From positions 128,474,512-128,538,511 of the forward strand of contig NC_134461.1 in the NCBI RefSeq assembly GCF_047948215.1: a stretch of DNA of 64,000 bases, in the 5' to 3' direction. The notes under the pieces were generated by a model. That model was given only the letters and a program-made list of their open reading frames with translations, was not told where the DNA came from and did no database searches. The translations under genes were made by a program, and so were the position numbers. Below, in pieces: positions 33,781 to 45,069 of the stretch. This DNA is from Lycorma delicatula (taxonomy: Eukaryota > Arthropoda > Insecta > Hemiptera > Fulgoridae). How positions within the stretch are numbered: position 1 is the first letter of the stretch; every line of letters starts with the position of its first letter.

Positions 33781-35091
33781 CTATTAAATAAAAAATATGT
33801 CTTATGTCTCTTACTTCTCGCATCATAGACGGATGTTGAACAAAAATGTCGTCGAATATTATTCAAAATAAATATTATGCACCATTTAGTGTCTGTTTTA
33901 AATTAAAATTAAATTTAATACGCAATCAATGTCTCGTTTTTATTTCAATCCGATATACTAAAAGTGATTCGTTGACGTACAGACTCACCAATTTATCTGT
34001 AGAGATGGCCAAACGAAGGAACTAAAATTTTCCATTACAGACCTTCAGTTTTATTAAAAAAAAATACGATTTAACTCTACAAATAAGTTGGTCGGTCTGT
34101 AGCTCGGAGGAACTTCATCCAAGATCTGTAACGTCTCACGTTAAACCAACGGCCGTACACACCGACACAGCCCCACCTGATTTTTTATTAATGGAGTGTA
34201 CTAGTTACAACCAAAGTTTATATGAGATTCTTTGTTTGAAAAATAATTTGGTTTAATTTTAAACATTACTGTACGTGAATCGTATTACAATTACGTTTAC
34301 GTGAGTCCTTATAAATTAATATTCATATGGAGTATTAAACAAAGTTATTAAAATTCAATAAGTTCTGAGTTAAGTAGACTTCATACAACTGGTCTGAGAT
34401 AATGATAAGGAAATAATCTGAATAAGATTTCAAATAATTATATGAGTCTATTAAAAATTATCGGAGAAAGTGCCAGATATACTAATCGAGTCTACAACGT
34501 ACTCATTTTATAAAAAAAAAAAAAAAAAAAGTGTATATTTATATATATATATATATATAAATTATTATAAATGGGTGAGTGAAATTTCATTAGTAATAAT
34601 AATAACTTGCATGAGATGTTACAGAAATTTTAATGCTTCGTTGCTTCCAATAATGCCATAATTTATTATACAAAGCCTTGGTGACATTAGAAAGATTTAT
34701 TTTGTTAATAATAATAATAATAAGATAATCGACAATTCGTTTAACCTTTATAGATTACTATTTCATTTACTTACATATCCGCTCTGATAATCGGAACTAT
34801 AGTAATTACTTAAATAAGTAACGCTTAAATCATACCGATACGGTTCCTTCGGTAATGAGATTTACTAATAAAGAATGGAGACAGTTCGATACTTATGACA
34901 TTCGAATAATGCTTGGTGGATTAACCTCCAACATATACTGAATTGCATTTAAAAAGTGAGATTTTCAGTTTATTAAATCCATCGTTACGATCGATTAGAA
35001 AGTATAATTTATTTTACATTAAAAAGTACAAATTACTTTTGATTAGAACGTAAAAACAAATTCACTTTATGAATTAAGTAATTTATATTTT
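33781..35091. other. AT-rich spacer
   Basis: No gene. A-run then (TA)n at about 34503-34560. Nothing else recognised. Confidence 0.5.
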
Positions 35092-35101
35092 CTTCGCTTA
35101 T

Positions 35102-36325
35102 TGAGAGGAGAGTGGAAGAAGTGTTAGGAGAAGACCAATTTGGTTTCAGGAAAAGTATAGGGACAAGGGAAGCAATTTTAGGCCTCAGATTAATAGTAGA
35201 AGGAAGATTAAAGAAAAACAAACCGACATACTTGGCGTTTACAGACCTAGAAAAGGCATTCGATAACGTAGACTGGAATAAAATGTTCAGCATTTTAAAA
35301 AAAATTAGGGTTCAAATACAGAGATAGAAGAACAATTGCTAACATGTACAGGAACCAAACAGCAACAGTAACAATTGAAGAACATAAGGAAGAAGCACTA
35401 ATAAGAAAGGGAGTCCGACAAGGATGTTCCCTATCTCCGTTACTTTTTAATCTTTACATGGAACTAGCAGTTAATGATGTTAAAGAACAATTTAGATTCG
35501 GAGTAACAGTACAAGGTGAAAAGATAAAGATGCTACGATTTGCTGATGATATAGTAATTCTAGCCGAGAGTAAAAAGGATTTCGAAGAAACAATGAACGG
35601 CATAGATGAAGTCCTACGCAAGAACTATCACATGAAAATAAACAAGAACAAAACAAAAGTAATGAAATGTAGTAGAAATAACAATGATGGACCGCTGAAT
35701 GTGAAAATAGGAGGAGAAAATATTATGGAGGTAGAAGAATTTTGTTATTTGGGAAGTAAAATTACTAAAGATGGACGAAGCAGGAGCGATATAAAATGCC
35801 GAATAGCACAAGCTAAACGAGCCTTCAGTAAGAAATATAATTTGTTTACATCAAAAATTAATTTAAATGTCAGGAAAAGATTTTTGAAAGTGTATGTTTG
35901 GAGTGTCGCTTTATATGGAAGTGAAACTTGGACGATCGGAGTATCTGAGAAGAAAAGATTAGAAGCTTTTGAAATGCGGTGCTATAGGAGAATGTTAAAA
36001 ATCAGATGGGTGGATAAAGTGACAAATGAAGAGGTATTGCGGCAAATAGATGAAGAAAGAAGCATTTGGAAAAATATAGTTAAAAGAAGAGACAGACTTA
36101 TAGGCCACATACTAAGGCATCCTGGAATAGTCGCTTTAATATTGGAAGGACAGGTAGAAGGGAAAAATTGTGTAGGCAGGCCACGTTTGGAGTATGTAAA
36201 ACAAATTGTTGGGGATGTAGGATGTAGAGGGTATACTGAAATGAAACGACTAGCACTAGATAGGGAATCTTGGAGAGCTGCATCAAACCAGTCAAATGAC
36301 TGAAGACAAAAAAAAAAAAAAAAAA
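35102..36325 (+). mobile_element. RTE-like LINE, 5'-truncated, with poly(A) and target duplication
   Basis: The copy is bracketed by the perfect 10-bp direct repeat cttcgcttat at 35092-35101 and 36326-36335. It ends in a pure A run of about 18 right after the stop codon, with only about six bases of 3' UTR between them. Very short 3' UTRs are usual in RTE-type LINEs. The 5' part (endonuclease domain and start of the reverse transcriptase) is missing, as expected for incomplete target-primed reverse transcription. The clean duplication and few lesions suggest a fairly recent insertion. Confidence 0.92.
35103..36303 (+). pseudogene. LINE ORF2 reverse transcriptase with one frameshift
   Basis: The product copies element RNA into DNA at the nicked target. 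The surviving part starts ERRVEEVLGEDQFGFRKS. Palm motif A, AFTDLEKAFDNVDW, with catalytic Asp, lies at about 35240. Motif B, GVRQGCSLSPLLFNLYMEL, is at 35410-35466, and motif C, FADDIVILAE with the paired Asp, at 35537-35566. A KTKVMK block and FCYLGSKITKDG follow. The C-terminal region contains GSETWTIG and RCYRRMLKIRWVDKV and ends ASNQSND. A single frameshift near 35300-35315 separates motif A from the rest. The downstream 960-bp frame is fully open. No endonuclease domain is present. Confidence 0.93.
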
Positions 36326-36335
36326 CTTCGCTTAT

Positions 36336-37959
36336 AGTAACAGCGCGTTGTAAGTAATATTACAAAATTATCGCCATCCTTTTCTTAATAATGGTTTATA
36401 TACGTAAATTGGAATAAATCCATTCAGCTGCCGATTCAATGAAGTTATCGAATGAGACTTGGATAAATGCTTTACAAACCGACAGTAATAGTACCAAACC
36501 AGTAATAGTAGAAGAATATATAGAAAATGTAGATGTTTTTTTAACATGAACCAAGGAAGTTTATTTAGCTTGTATTCGTGGTAGTCGTATAATGAAAAAA
36601 AGAAAGATTAAGCGATCGAGGTACCATCAGTTTAATTCAAGAAACGATAAATACTTGGGAAATGCGATTAGGAAATTTCTTGAAGTTCAGCCAAATTCAA
36701 ACTTTGGAAGTTATTATGAGCTTCGATGTGAATTATGTTTGAGAGACCGACTTCATTTTAAAAGAAAACAATAAAAAATATCAATAACCAGAGTAAAATC
36801 CCCCAGAGCAATAATTTAACAAAAATTTTATTTGTAAAAAGAAAAATGTTGATAAAGTATCAAATTTTCAAACAATTTTGTTTTTTTTTTCTAAAAGCTT
36901 TCATTAATTTCCGAAAAAAAATTATAACCAGAGTTAGTAGAAGTTAAGAAACACAATTATTATCATTATTTATTTATTTAATGATTTAAACAAAAGTAAA
37001 ATAAATTGTAGATGAAAATGTTTCCGAATGACATAATGAGTTTAGGAATTAAGGCGCGGGTAAATCAACCAATCATTTCAAGATTTTAAGAAATAAGATG
37101 GTACGAAAATATACGAAAAAAAATTAAAGGTTGTAAATAAAATATTACAGAAGTTTTCGAAAATATAAATAGAATAAAAATAACAATGGTTAAGAAAGCA
37201 TTTAATTTAAAAAAAAAAAAAACATCTTAGAGCGATAGAACAAACATCTGTTAGTTGGATAATAAGATGGAGACAGATTAAAAAATCGACTTATTAAATA
37301 TATTCCTACATAGAGATGTACACTTCATTTGACTCTTAGAAAAAGGGAAAAAGCGAGAGTGGAGGCGTTTAAAATATGAACACAGATTCGGAAATTTTGC
37401 AAGATTAATAAAAGCTACGGATAATGTGAAAATTGAAGTGGGAGTTAGAAGATTGAACTAGAATAGAAACAAATTAGAAAAATTTAGAACAGGAAATCTA
37501 TCCGGCCGGACCGTACCATAATAAAGGGAAAGGTTAAAATATTCCTACAATGATCAATAAAAGTTGCAAAATAAAATTGCTGGAAAAGAGTAAAAATTAT
37601 AGCTAGTCTAAAATAATTGGGAGCTAATAGAAATTCAGCGCTCCATAGTGCAAAAGACCGGTCTCAAGGAAGATATATGATATTAAAAATATTAATATTG
37701 TATCTAATGAACCAAAGATATTTTATGAATACCTTTTTTCTATACTGCAACAGGGATTGGACTTTAAATTTTTCCTAGCTATTGAAACAATAAATATTTT
37801 ATTAGTATGTACCGATACAGGTATAAGTGTAAAATTTGGGTTAATAAATGTGATAAAATGTAAGTAATCTACACATCATGAGTGATTCATAACCAACGCC
37901 CAGCAAAAACTACTGAAGAAAAATTTTTATAGACTTTTTTTTACGGTATAAGTAATTTT
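36336..37959. other. AT-rich spacer
   Basis: A 60-codon frame at 36592-36774 (basic start, ending CELCLRDRLHFKRKQ) is not recognised and has no supporting context. Nothing else seen. Confidence 0.45.
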
Positions 37960-38167
37960 TTTGAATCTCCAAATTTTTTCTAAGAAAGAATTTTTTTGAA
38001 ATTCCGAGTTTAAAGGGTTAAAATGGAGTAACAATTAAATTTACTATTTTTTGATTCCTCAGTAAAAAATGAAGAAATTAACTTGGTTTTTTTTATGTGT
38101 GTAATTACATATAAAAAAAATTTCTAGATTTATTAAATTCCGATTTTTGAAGAGTTAAAATGGATTT
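37960..38167. repeat. AT-rich repeat interrupted by an insertion, left part
   Basis: The phrase aatttttttgaaattccg..., followed by ...ttctaga.tt.ttaaattccg, recurs after the insertion at 38753-38930. Both parts also share cttg(a/g)tttttt.gtgtgtaat and tttctagattt. This suggests a decayed tandem or dispersed repeat split by the element at 38168. Confidence 0.5.
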
Positions 38168-38752
38168 GGAATGGAATGCAAAGTTAGCCGGAGTTTATAG
38201 ATTCTCCCTTCGGATCGCAGAACCTGGACAGAGTCCCTTGCTGCTGGATGATTCAATCGGGCGTGTTTTTAAAAGGTTTATTTTAAGTGACGGGTCTAAT
38301 TTTTCAAGTTTTGTCTTATTTAATATTTAGTATTTTTAAGGACGGATTTAATTGCATTCCGATGCGTTGTTAAACCAGCGTTATCGAACCCATTTTATGG
38401 GCCGACCGCGGAAGGCTAGGCTTATGCAACCTGTCCTCCCGACGTAATTCCCCTTCAGACCGTCCACTGAAGTCCTTTCGGTGCTAACGCTTCATAGGCT
38501 AGCAGGAATACGCCACAACGGGGCACTAACTATATAGAGGGAACAATGCACCCCCTTTTCCGGAGGAGTCGCAATTGCTGATTTATGTTAATTTATATGT
38601 AAGTTTTAAAGGAAGGGTTGTGTAGAAGCTTTTCATCAACTTCTGTTATGGCTGCCTTTCAGGACGCATCTCTGCTGGGCTCTTTTCCGGACTCCAGTCC
38701 GTGATGTTGGGACGAGTAGAGGGTCTTCCTTCTTCTTCATCTTCTTCTTCCA
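38168..38752. mobile_element. 585-bp GC-rich insertion with target duplication
   Basis: The block is flanked by the perfect 11-bp direct repeat aaaatggattt (38157-38167 and 38753-38763) and sits inside an AT-rich repeat. It is much richer in GC than its surroundings. It ends on the right in a (CTT)n-like tail and has no open frame of note. The direct repeats and a simple-repeat tail fit a non-LTR retroposon (SINE or LINE 3' end). Orientation is not certain: the CTT tail implies plus, while the ggaatggaat start could be a tail on the minus strand. Confidence 0.7.
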
Positions 38753-38763
38753 AAAATGGATTT

Positions 38764-39100
38764 ACAAATTTTTTTGAAACCCCATACTTTTTTCAATTTA
38801 TCGGTAACAAACCGAACTATCAACTTGATTTTTCGTGTGTATAATCTTCATGTGAATTTCTAAAAACTAATTTCTAGATTTTTCGAAATTCCACCTTGAA
38901 AAGGATGAAGAAAGGTAAAGATATTTTGAATTATGATTGAAAATTTTTCCCGCTTTCGACTATATTAAACGAGATATTTACTAGATTTAGGCTTGCAAAT
39001 ACTCTTCAGATGAATATATAAAAACAATTGTCGGATTTTTTGAATTTCGATTATTTATGGGGTGCGACGGTGAACGGCTCAGCGACTCAACCAACACAGC
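38764..39100. repeat. AT-rich repeat, right part
   Basis: Continuation of the repeat split by the insertion at 38168-38752 (see 37960-38167), fading into unrelated sequence after about 38930. Confidence 0.4.
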
Positions 39101-40873
39101 CATTGCCACCGTTACTGTATGTGCGATGCAACTGGCTGCACCTGGCTCCGGTTATGCGACTAAAAAAAACATAAAATAAAAGAAAATTGACCGCGACGGT
39201 AAACGCAAGTAACGGTATAATGCGGGTGTAGTCGTGACCGGATGATACTTAAAAATAATTTATTTGATAGTGGTAGATAACAATTCGATAACCCTGTGAC
39301 GTTTAGCCTAAATATACGATCAAGGAATATTCGACATAATTTCAATAATTCTCATCGATAAAAGTCTACTTTATAAAACGGATTTTTACTGTAATAGGAC
39401 AGAAAACAGATTTTATAAATTCGCTATAAACAATAAACGGAAAAAAGTAAAACTGAAAAATACAAATAAATAATTTCATTTGAAATGACGTATTTTATTT
39501 ATTGAAGTAAATTATTTAAAAAAAGTAATATATTCAGAAATTCAATAACAAAAAATAATTTTGTTTACTCAAACACTTGACAAATTTTTCTTACTCGTAT
39601 AATATCAGAAATTAACTTACTCGATAAATTGATTGCATTATATCATATACTGGGAAAACCACTGTCAATACTTAATTATAAGGGAGGGTTGATTTAGTAA
39701 TATTACACGGTAGAGTGATAACCCGTTGCACAAGGTAATTAATTTGATGTATTGAATATTTTTACTGTTTAAAATATTTACTAATTACTTTATCGTCTAT
39801 AACGCTAATTAAAAATTTAACCTAAAATGTTAACGCTCTACCGGTCTTACTTTTAGTTTCATCTAAAAGAATATTTTACTTGTTAAAAGAGAAAAGGTTT
39901 TTTTGTTATACGATATGTTTGATTCCATTTTTTTCATGCAAATCTATTTAAAAAACAGATTTGTTTAAACTGATTTTTTATTTTTTCTACTGCAATAATT
40001 AAAAGAATTTTCATGCACTCTACTCGGTTAACAAAAAAGGAAAACTTGATGTTTTTACTATAAATTTTTGATGTTACTTTCAGCGTTAAATGCTAACTTG
40101 TATCTCATAACGGATATTGTAAATGTACGATATAATGAGATCCACCTTTTATACGGCATCAAATTTTAGGATTTATCATGAGTGACAGTTTAACATTTAT
40201 TTTCCCAAGGAGTGATTTTAAGGAAAATTTCTAAAGAGAATTATTACCGGATAAGTGTTGAAGTAATATTGTTTCACATAAATTTCAATGTTCCATCACA
40301 AAAAGAGAAGAATATATTAATTATGAAAGAATTGAAACGTTTTTGAAAACATAGCGATGCGATTTAAGATACCTTATCTTTCGGTCTCAAAACCAGTTTT
40401 CAACCCTTATTAAATTTAATAACTTGATACAATATCTTCATATTTTTTAAGAACCTCTTATGCCAAATTTTCGCTTTCTGGTTACCGTGGGAATGAAGAA
40501 TCTAGTAATTATTGAACGAGGGAATTTAAGTTAAAATTAAACAAATTGGTTTACCTCCTTTTTTTAATTTCTTAGTGGGGAATAAGATTAAATTTCTACT
40601 TAATGGTAAAGATTAACTTAAGGGTATATTTTTTGTAACTTCTAAGAATAACTTGGTTTTTTTACATCCCTTTTCAAGTTATTTTAACCTCTCAATGCGT
40701 TGAGGATAACTTTTTATTATTTTTCCTTAAGATCTCCTTAAGAATAAATAAGCCAAATTTCAGATTTATAACTAACTATTTCGGAATTAGGAAAAATGAG
40801 TGATCAGCGAGTCAGTGACTGCTATTTAATTCATTCTTTTATGCATTTATGTGAATATACAAAGTATTTAAAA
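39101..40873. other. AT-rich spacer
   Basis: No gene or repeat that I can support. Confidence 0.5.
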
Positions 40874-41281
40874 CATAAGGCAACCCTTAAATATCTTTTT
40901 AATAGTTAAAAACGATTTAAAATACATCTAAGAAGTGATCTTATACAGAAAAATAGATTTTTTTGTGATTCACTGTCACACAGTTTTTTAAAAGATATTT
41001 TAGACCACTTTCAAAATTAGGTATTAAAAGATATTAAATGACCACTATTTAAGTCGGTTGGTCTAGCCAGACGTTTTTTACGGTCAAACATTTTTACTTC
41101 CAATTTTCTGAAAATGATGTAACAAATCCCTACTCTTTCATTTAAAATTGTAGCGTTGTCTCTATTATTGTGGTTTGGTGATCTCGCAAGGAAAAATAGA
41201 ACATTTCAAGATAGAAGTATTTTCTAAATCTCAATTTTGTATTTTTAATCGGTTGAAAAGTTATTTAAGGGTTTTCATACT
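40874..41281. mobile_element. MITE copy 2
   Basis: The left end (cataaggcaacccttaaatat) and the reverse complement of the right end (gtatgaaaacccttaaataa) match. The central landmarks of the family are present: gatctcgcaaggaaaaatag and catttcaagatagaagtatt. The copy is more diverged than the one at 32413. Confidence 0.6.
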
Positions 41282-41310
41282 TGTTAAAATTCAGTATATA
41301 TATATTTAAA

Positions 41311-41542
41311 CTAAATTAGTTAGAAAATTATCCAAATTAATAGAAAACTTTCTAATGCAATTCATTAGGTAAATAACAAAAACAAAAGCAGAAAACCTCG
41401 ACGTTTCGTCCAAGATGTAGGACTTTATCAAGACAAACCATAAAATCAACGTTGAGGTTTCTGCTTTTGTTTTTGTTATTTACCTAATGAATTGCATTAG
41501 AAAGTTTTCTATTAATTTGGATAATTTTCTAAATTATTTAGT
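41311..41542. repeat. Nearly perfect 230-bp foldback
   Basis: Left arm 41321-41394 and right arm 41458-41531 are perfect reverse complements over 74 bp. Outside this, another 10 bases on each side pair with two mismatches. Inside, the acctcgacgtt and aacgttgaggt blocks extend the stem with one mismatch and one bulge, leaving a 42-nt loop (41406-41447). There is no open frame. It resembles a foldback or hairpin MITE. No target duplication or second copy was found. Confidence 0.93.
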
Positions 41543-41686
41543 TTTTTTATATTTGTCTAACCAAAGAATAGAGTTTAGTTATTATTTTATATATATTGCT
41601 TTTGCTAAATTTAATTTATTTTGCTTTTTAATATTTTATAAGTAGTGGTATGAAATCTGGTTAAAAATTTTGCAATCAATTTTTAC

Positions 41687-42360
41687 TTCCTCGTACGAGT
41701 AAAGGAAATATTTTAATCGCGAATAATTTCGGTTTTCACATTTCAACGGAAATATACATTTTGACCATCCTTGAATCCATTTTGACTAGTTTCGGCGTGA
41801 CGTCTGTAAGTATGTACATATCTCGCATAACTCGAAAATGATTAGCCGTAAAATTTTGAAATTTTGGATTTAGGACTATTGTAACATCTGGTTGTGCATC
41901 TCCCCTTTTGATTACAATTGACTGGACGAAAAGTGTCCAAAAAAGCTCAAAATTCAAATATTTTTCTTAACTGCAGTAATAAGCTCTCGTTGAGAACTTT
42001 TGTTCGACATATCGTAAGTGGTATTTATTTTTATTGGTTTCAGAGTTATAGCCAAATAAAATTTTAATTAATTAAAATTTGGATCTCAGGGGAAGGTACA
42101 TCGGTTTGAATGAGACTTCATCTCCTTTTTTTAACTTTTTTTTAAATTTTTAATACATGGATTTATTAACAATTATTAACCTCTCATTGTAAAAAAAAAT
42201 TACGATTAGTAATAATTCAATAAAATAAAAAAAATGAAAATTTTAGAAGTTTTTAATGAAATAAAATTTTATGTACTTTTCTTTTTTAAGAAAATGTGAA
42301 TATGTAACTTAATAGGCGTACAAGGAAGTCATGTGATGTCCACATCAGATTTTTTTTAAA
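41687..42360 (-). repeat. 0.7-kb dispersed repeat, copy 2
   Basis: This is the reverse complement of 8330-9060 over nearly its full length, including gactagtttcggcgtgacgt, gatgttacaatagtcc as complement, and the ggagatgaagt block at 42115-42125. The outer end at 42300-42360 matches the fragment at 7275. Open frames across it are not conserved between copies. Confidence 0.75.
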
Positions 42361-42742
42361 TAACTCAGTTTGTCAACCGATTTTCAAAAATAACATGACA
42401 GTTTGCTTTCAATGAAAGGTTTCTAAAATTTATTTAATTAACCGATCTAGCACTGGAGTATAAAAGATTAAACAACTGACCTGACCATCATTTTAAAATT
42501 TATGAATATGTTTATACCATAAATTTTTATTTATTAGAGAAAGTTATTGTAAATATGAATACTAAGTATTATAATGATACTGAAATGGATCTCGAGAAAT
42601 ATATATTTCTTTAAAAAAAAACAAGAACTGACAGATAGAAGGAAAAATTACAATTTTCTTTTAAAGAATATTTTTTGTTCATTTTGTTAAATAGAATTCG
42701 ACAATTAATATCCAGGTACACTCTTTGATTATGTGCAGTATA

Positions 42743-42747
<5 letters not shown>

Positions 42748-42780
<33 letters not shown>

Positions 42781-43100
42781 CATTTCTCCAACCAGTTTTC
42801 CAGCTGCTCTGAAAATTACTGCTACCAGCTTGCCAGGCCTGACATAGCGGAAGATGTAGTGAAATGTAAGTGTAAATGTACCAGTAATCATGTAGTCTTA
42901 AACAGACTCGGGCCGACCACTCCTGAGACGTGTGGTTAATTGAAACCCGACTAACAAAGAAAACCGGTATCCGCAATGTAGCGTTCAAATCCATATAAAA
43001 GCAACTGCCTTTATAAGGGACTCGAACCTTAGAACTCTTGTCTTCGAAAATCAACTGATCTTGCGGTGACGCGTTTAACCACTAGATTAACCTGGTTGGC
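42748..43100 (-). repeat. Full-length SINE-A with 16-bp target duplication
   Basis: On the minus strand it begins gccaaccaggttaatctagt at 43100. It has an A box (tctagtggttaaacgcg) and a B box (ggttcgagtccc, 43018-43029). It continues through the body shared with the other copies and a distinct tail that ends in a (TA)n tract. The direct repeat tgtgcagtatatatat flanks it at 42732-42747 and 43101-43116. This is the best copy for defining the family. The A and B boxes suggest transcription by RNA polymerase III. Confidence 0.88.
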
Positions 43101-43116
43101 TGTGCAGTATATATAT

Positions 43117-44841
43117 TGAAAATAAAAGGTGAGATTTTTTAATGAAATTTGTTAATGATTCCTCCTTTGAGTCTAGAAAAGAAAAGTAAGAAAAAGAAAT
43201 AGGAGGAGGCAGAGAAAAACTATTTTTTATACAGCGTTTCTTGCCTAAACATTTTCTTGAGGATATTATGGACACTGTTACCAATTCACTAATATAATTT
43301 CTTATATTCCACTTTTTTTAAAATTTTAATCACATGTCGGTCTGTCAATTGTAAAAAAGAATATTTATTTTTGTGTATTATTTATTATATGTATTTTTGA
43401 ATTTCTTGTCACGTTGATTTTATTATTTTTTTTGTAAGATACAACTTTCAATTATATAAAACATATAAATTATATATATTTCTTTTACGACTTTCGTAAT
43501 ATATTGTATCTAGTTAACTGAAAGAATCGGTTTAACTTCTAAACTGCCGTCTGCACTTCTGGGCTCATAGTATAACTCATACGAGTACCGAATACAATCG
43601 TTTATCAATCATTTTATATTCTCTGCTTTTTTCTATTATACACTATATTCACGTACATCTGGCCATAAAACTAGAATAATTTTCTAGTTACGAATATGTG
43701 TTAATGTATAATTCAATTATTCTATACGATGATAGTTACGTTCTATAATAGAACTAAACGTGTCCATTAAAGTACGAGTATAAAATAAGTTATTTGTTTT
43801 CTTATAATTTTATTTATAAAATTAAACGCTTTTTGTTTTGGATTCTTTGCGAATTTTTCTTCGTTTTTATTGCGTTGAAGTGAGCAATGTAACAATAAGT
43901 AGGGTTCTATGAATGTACAGGAATTTCATTAAAATCATTTAAAACTGCTGAGAAATACGAGAAATGAAAATGAACGGATCGGCATAATTAAAATATAATT
44001 AAACTTTTAAAAAAATACTATAAACTAAGCAATTTAGTTTTTTAATTCTCTTTATTTCAAGAAATAAAATAAGTAATTAAAAGATTAAATAGGCTATAAT
44101 TACTATAAAGAATTTGTTTATTTGAATTGTACATAACAGGCTTTAATATAGCCCGATTACAGCGAATAGTATTTCTATTAATTTATGACTAAAACTAAAA
44201 TAAATAAATAAAAATAACAGAAATAAATAAATAAAATAAAGTAAAAAGTTTAAACAAATAAAATGTACATAAACATAAAAATTGTAACAGAATCAGTTCA
44301 GTTAATGGTCATCAAATAAACAAAAAAATTAATAAACCAACGAGGTCATGATTGGCAATCTAAATTGTCGAGTATTTTGGTGAAAAAGATCCAAATCGGT
44401 TACTACTATAGACAATCAAATTATATTACTTTACCATTCTGTTGAACGGAGTTTCAAGTGAATAATTTGCATTCCTATGTCTGCTGTAGAAAATATTTCT
44501 TGAAAGTTTAAGATATTTGGCCGTAAAGTGGAGCGTTCAAGAGTGATTGAATCGTTAACTCCCCCTCAAACCAATTTCTTTACATATAGAATTGTTGAAT
44601 GTTAACGACATTTACACATTGCATGTCGACTTAATTATTACAGCAAAATTTCAACGAGTTTTTTTAGATTTAAAAATTGAATTAATTTAGAATGTTGGAA
44701 AATTAACAAGAAAAATCCAAACTGTTTGAAGTATAGATACGGCTAAAAGACTTTTTTTACCGGCTCAATATCTGCAAGTATGAGTACTAATTAATACGGC
44801 GATGTTATCACAGAGAAATTCTCTAGCCTTGATCAAACTAA
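43117..44841. other. AT-rich spacer, nothing recognised
   Basis: No supported gene or repeat. Confidence 0.5.
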
Positions 44842-45069
44842 ATAAAAGGAAAGTACTTTAATGGCCTTGACCGGGGCAGACCTATAACAGGCTCATTTAA
44901 TAAAACCCAAATAGAGCATCGTCTTACTGACTATTTTCATAACAAGGATGCTAAATATAAAAACAGATTGGAAGTTAGATCGCAAACCTTGGAAAATCGT
45001 TTACAGAAGAATAGAATTCATACTGCATCTAAAACCAATCGAATAATAATCATTTATGGTAAAAGGTAA
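44842..45069 (+). other. Open frame without start codon, not recognised
   Basis: 75 codons are open between a TAA at 44839 and the TAA at 45067. The peptide includes GLDRGRPITGSFNKTQIEHR and ends in a basic segment, with a natural-looking amino-acid mix. It has no ATG. The following 600 bases, read in mixed frames, give weak LINE-like phrases (YRPI, then a D-K-N-H-A segment). It may be an old retroelement or a chance frame. Confidence 0.2.

Noticed and set aside
36592..36774. 60-codon basic open frame
   Set aside because: No recognisable motif, no splice or promoter context, and its length is expected by chance.
41736..41957. 73-codon reverse-strand frame that looks protein-like
   Set aside because: It falls in the 0.7-kb repeat and is not open in the copy at 8330.
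42611..43054. 147-codon reverse-strand open frame, among the longest here
   Set aside because: It reads through the SINE and a (TA)n tract (Tyr-Ile repeats). No domain, and other SINE copies break it.
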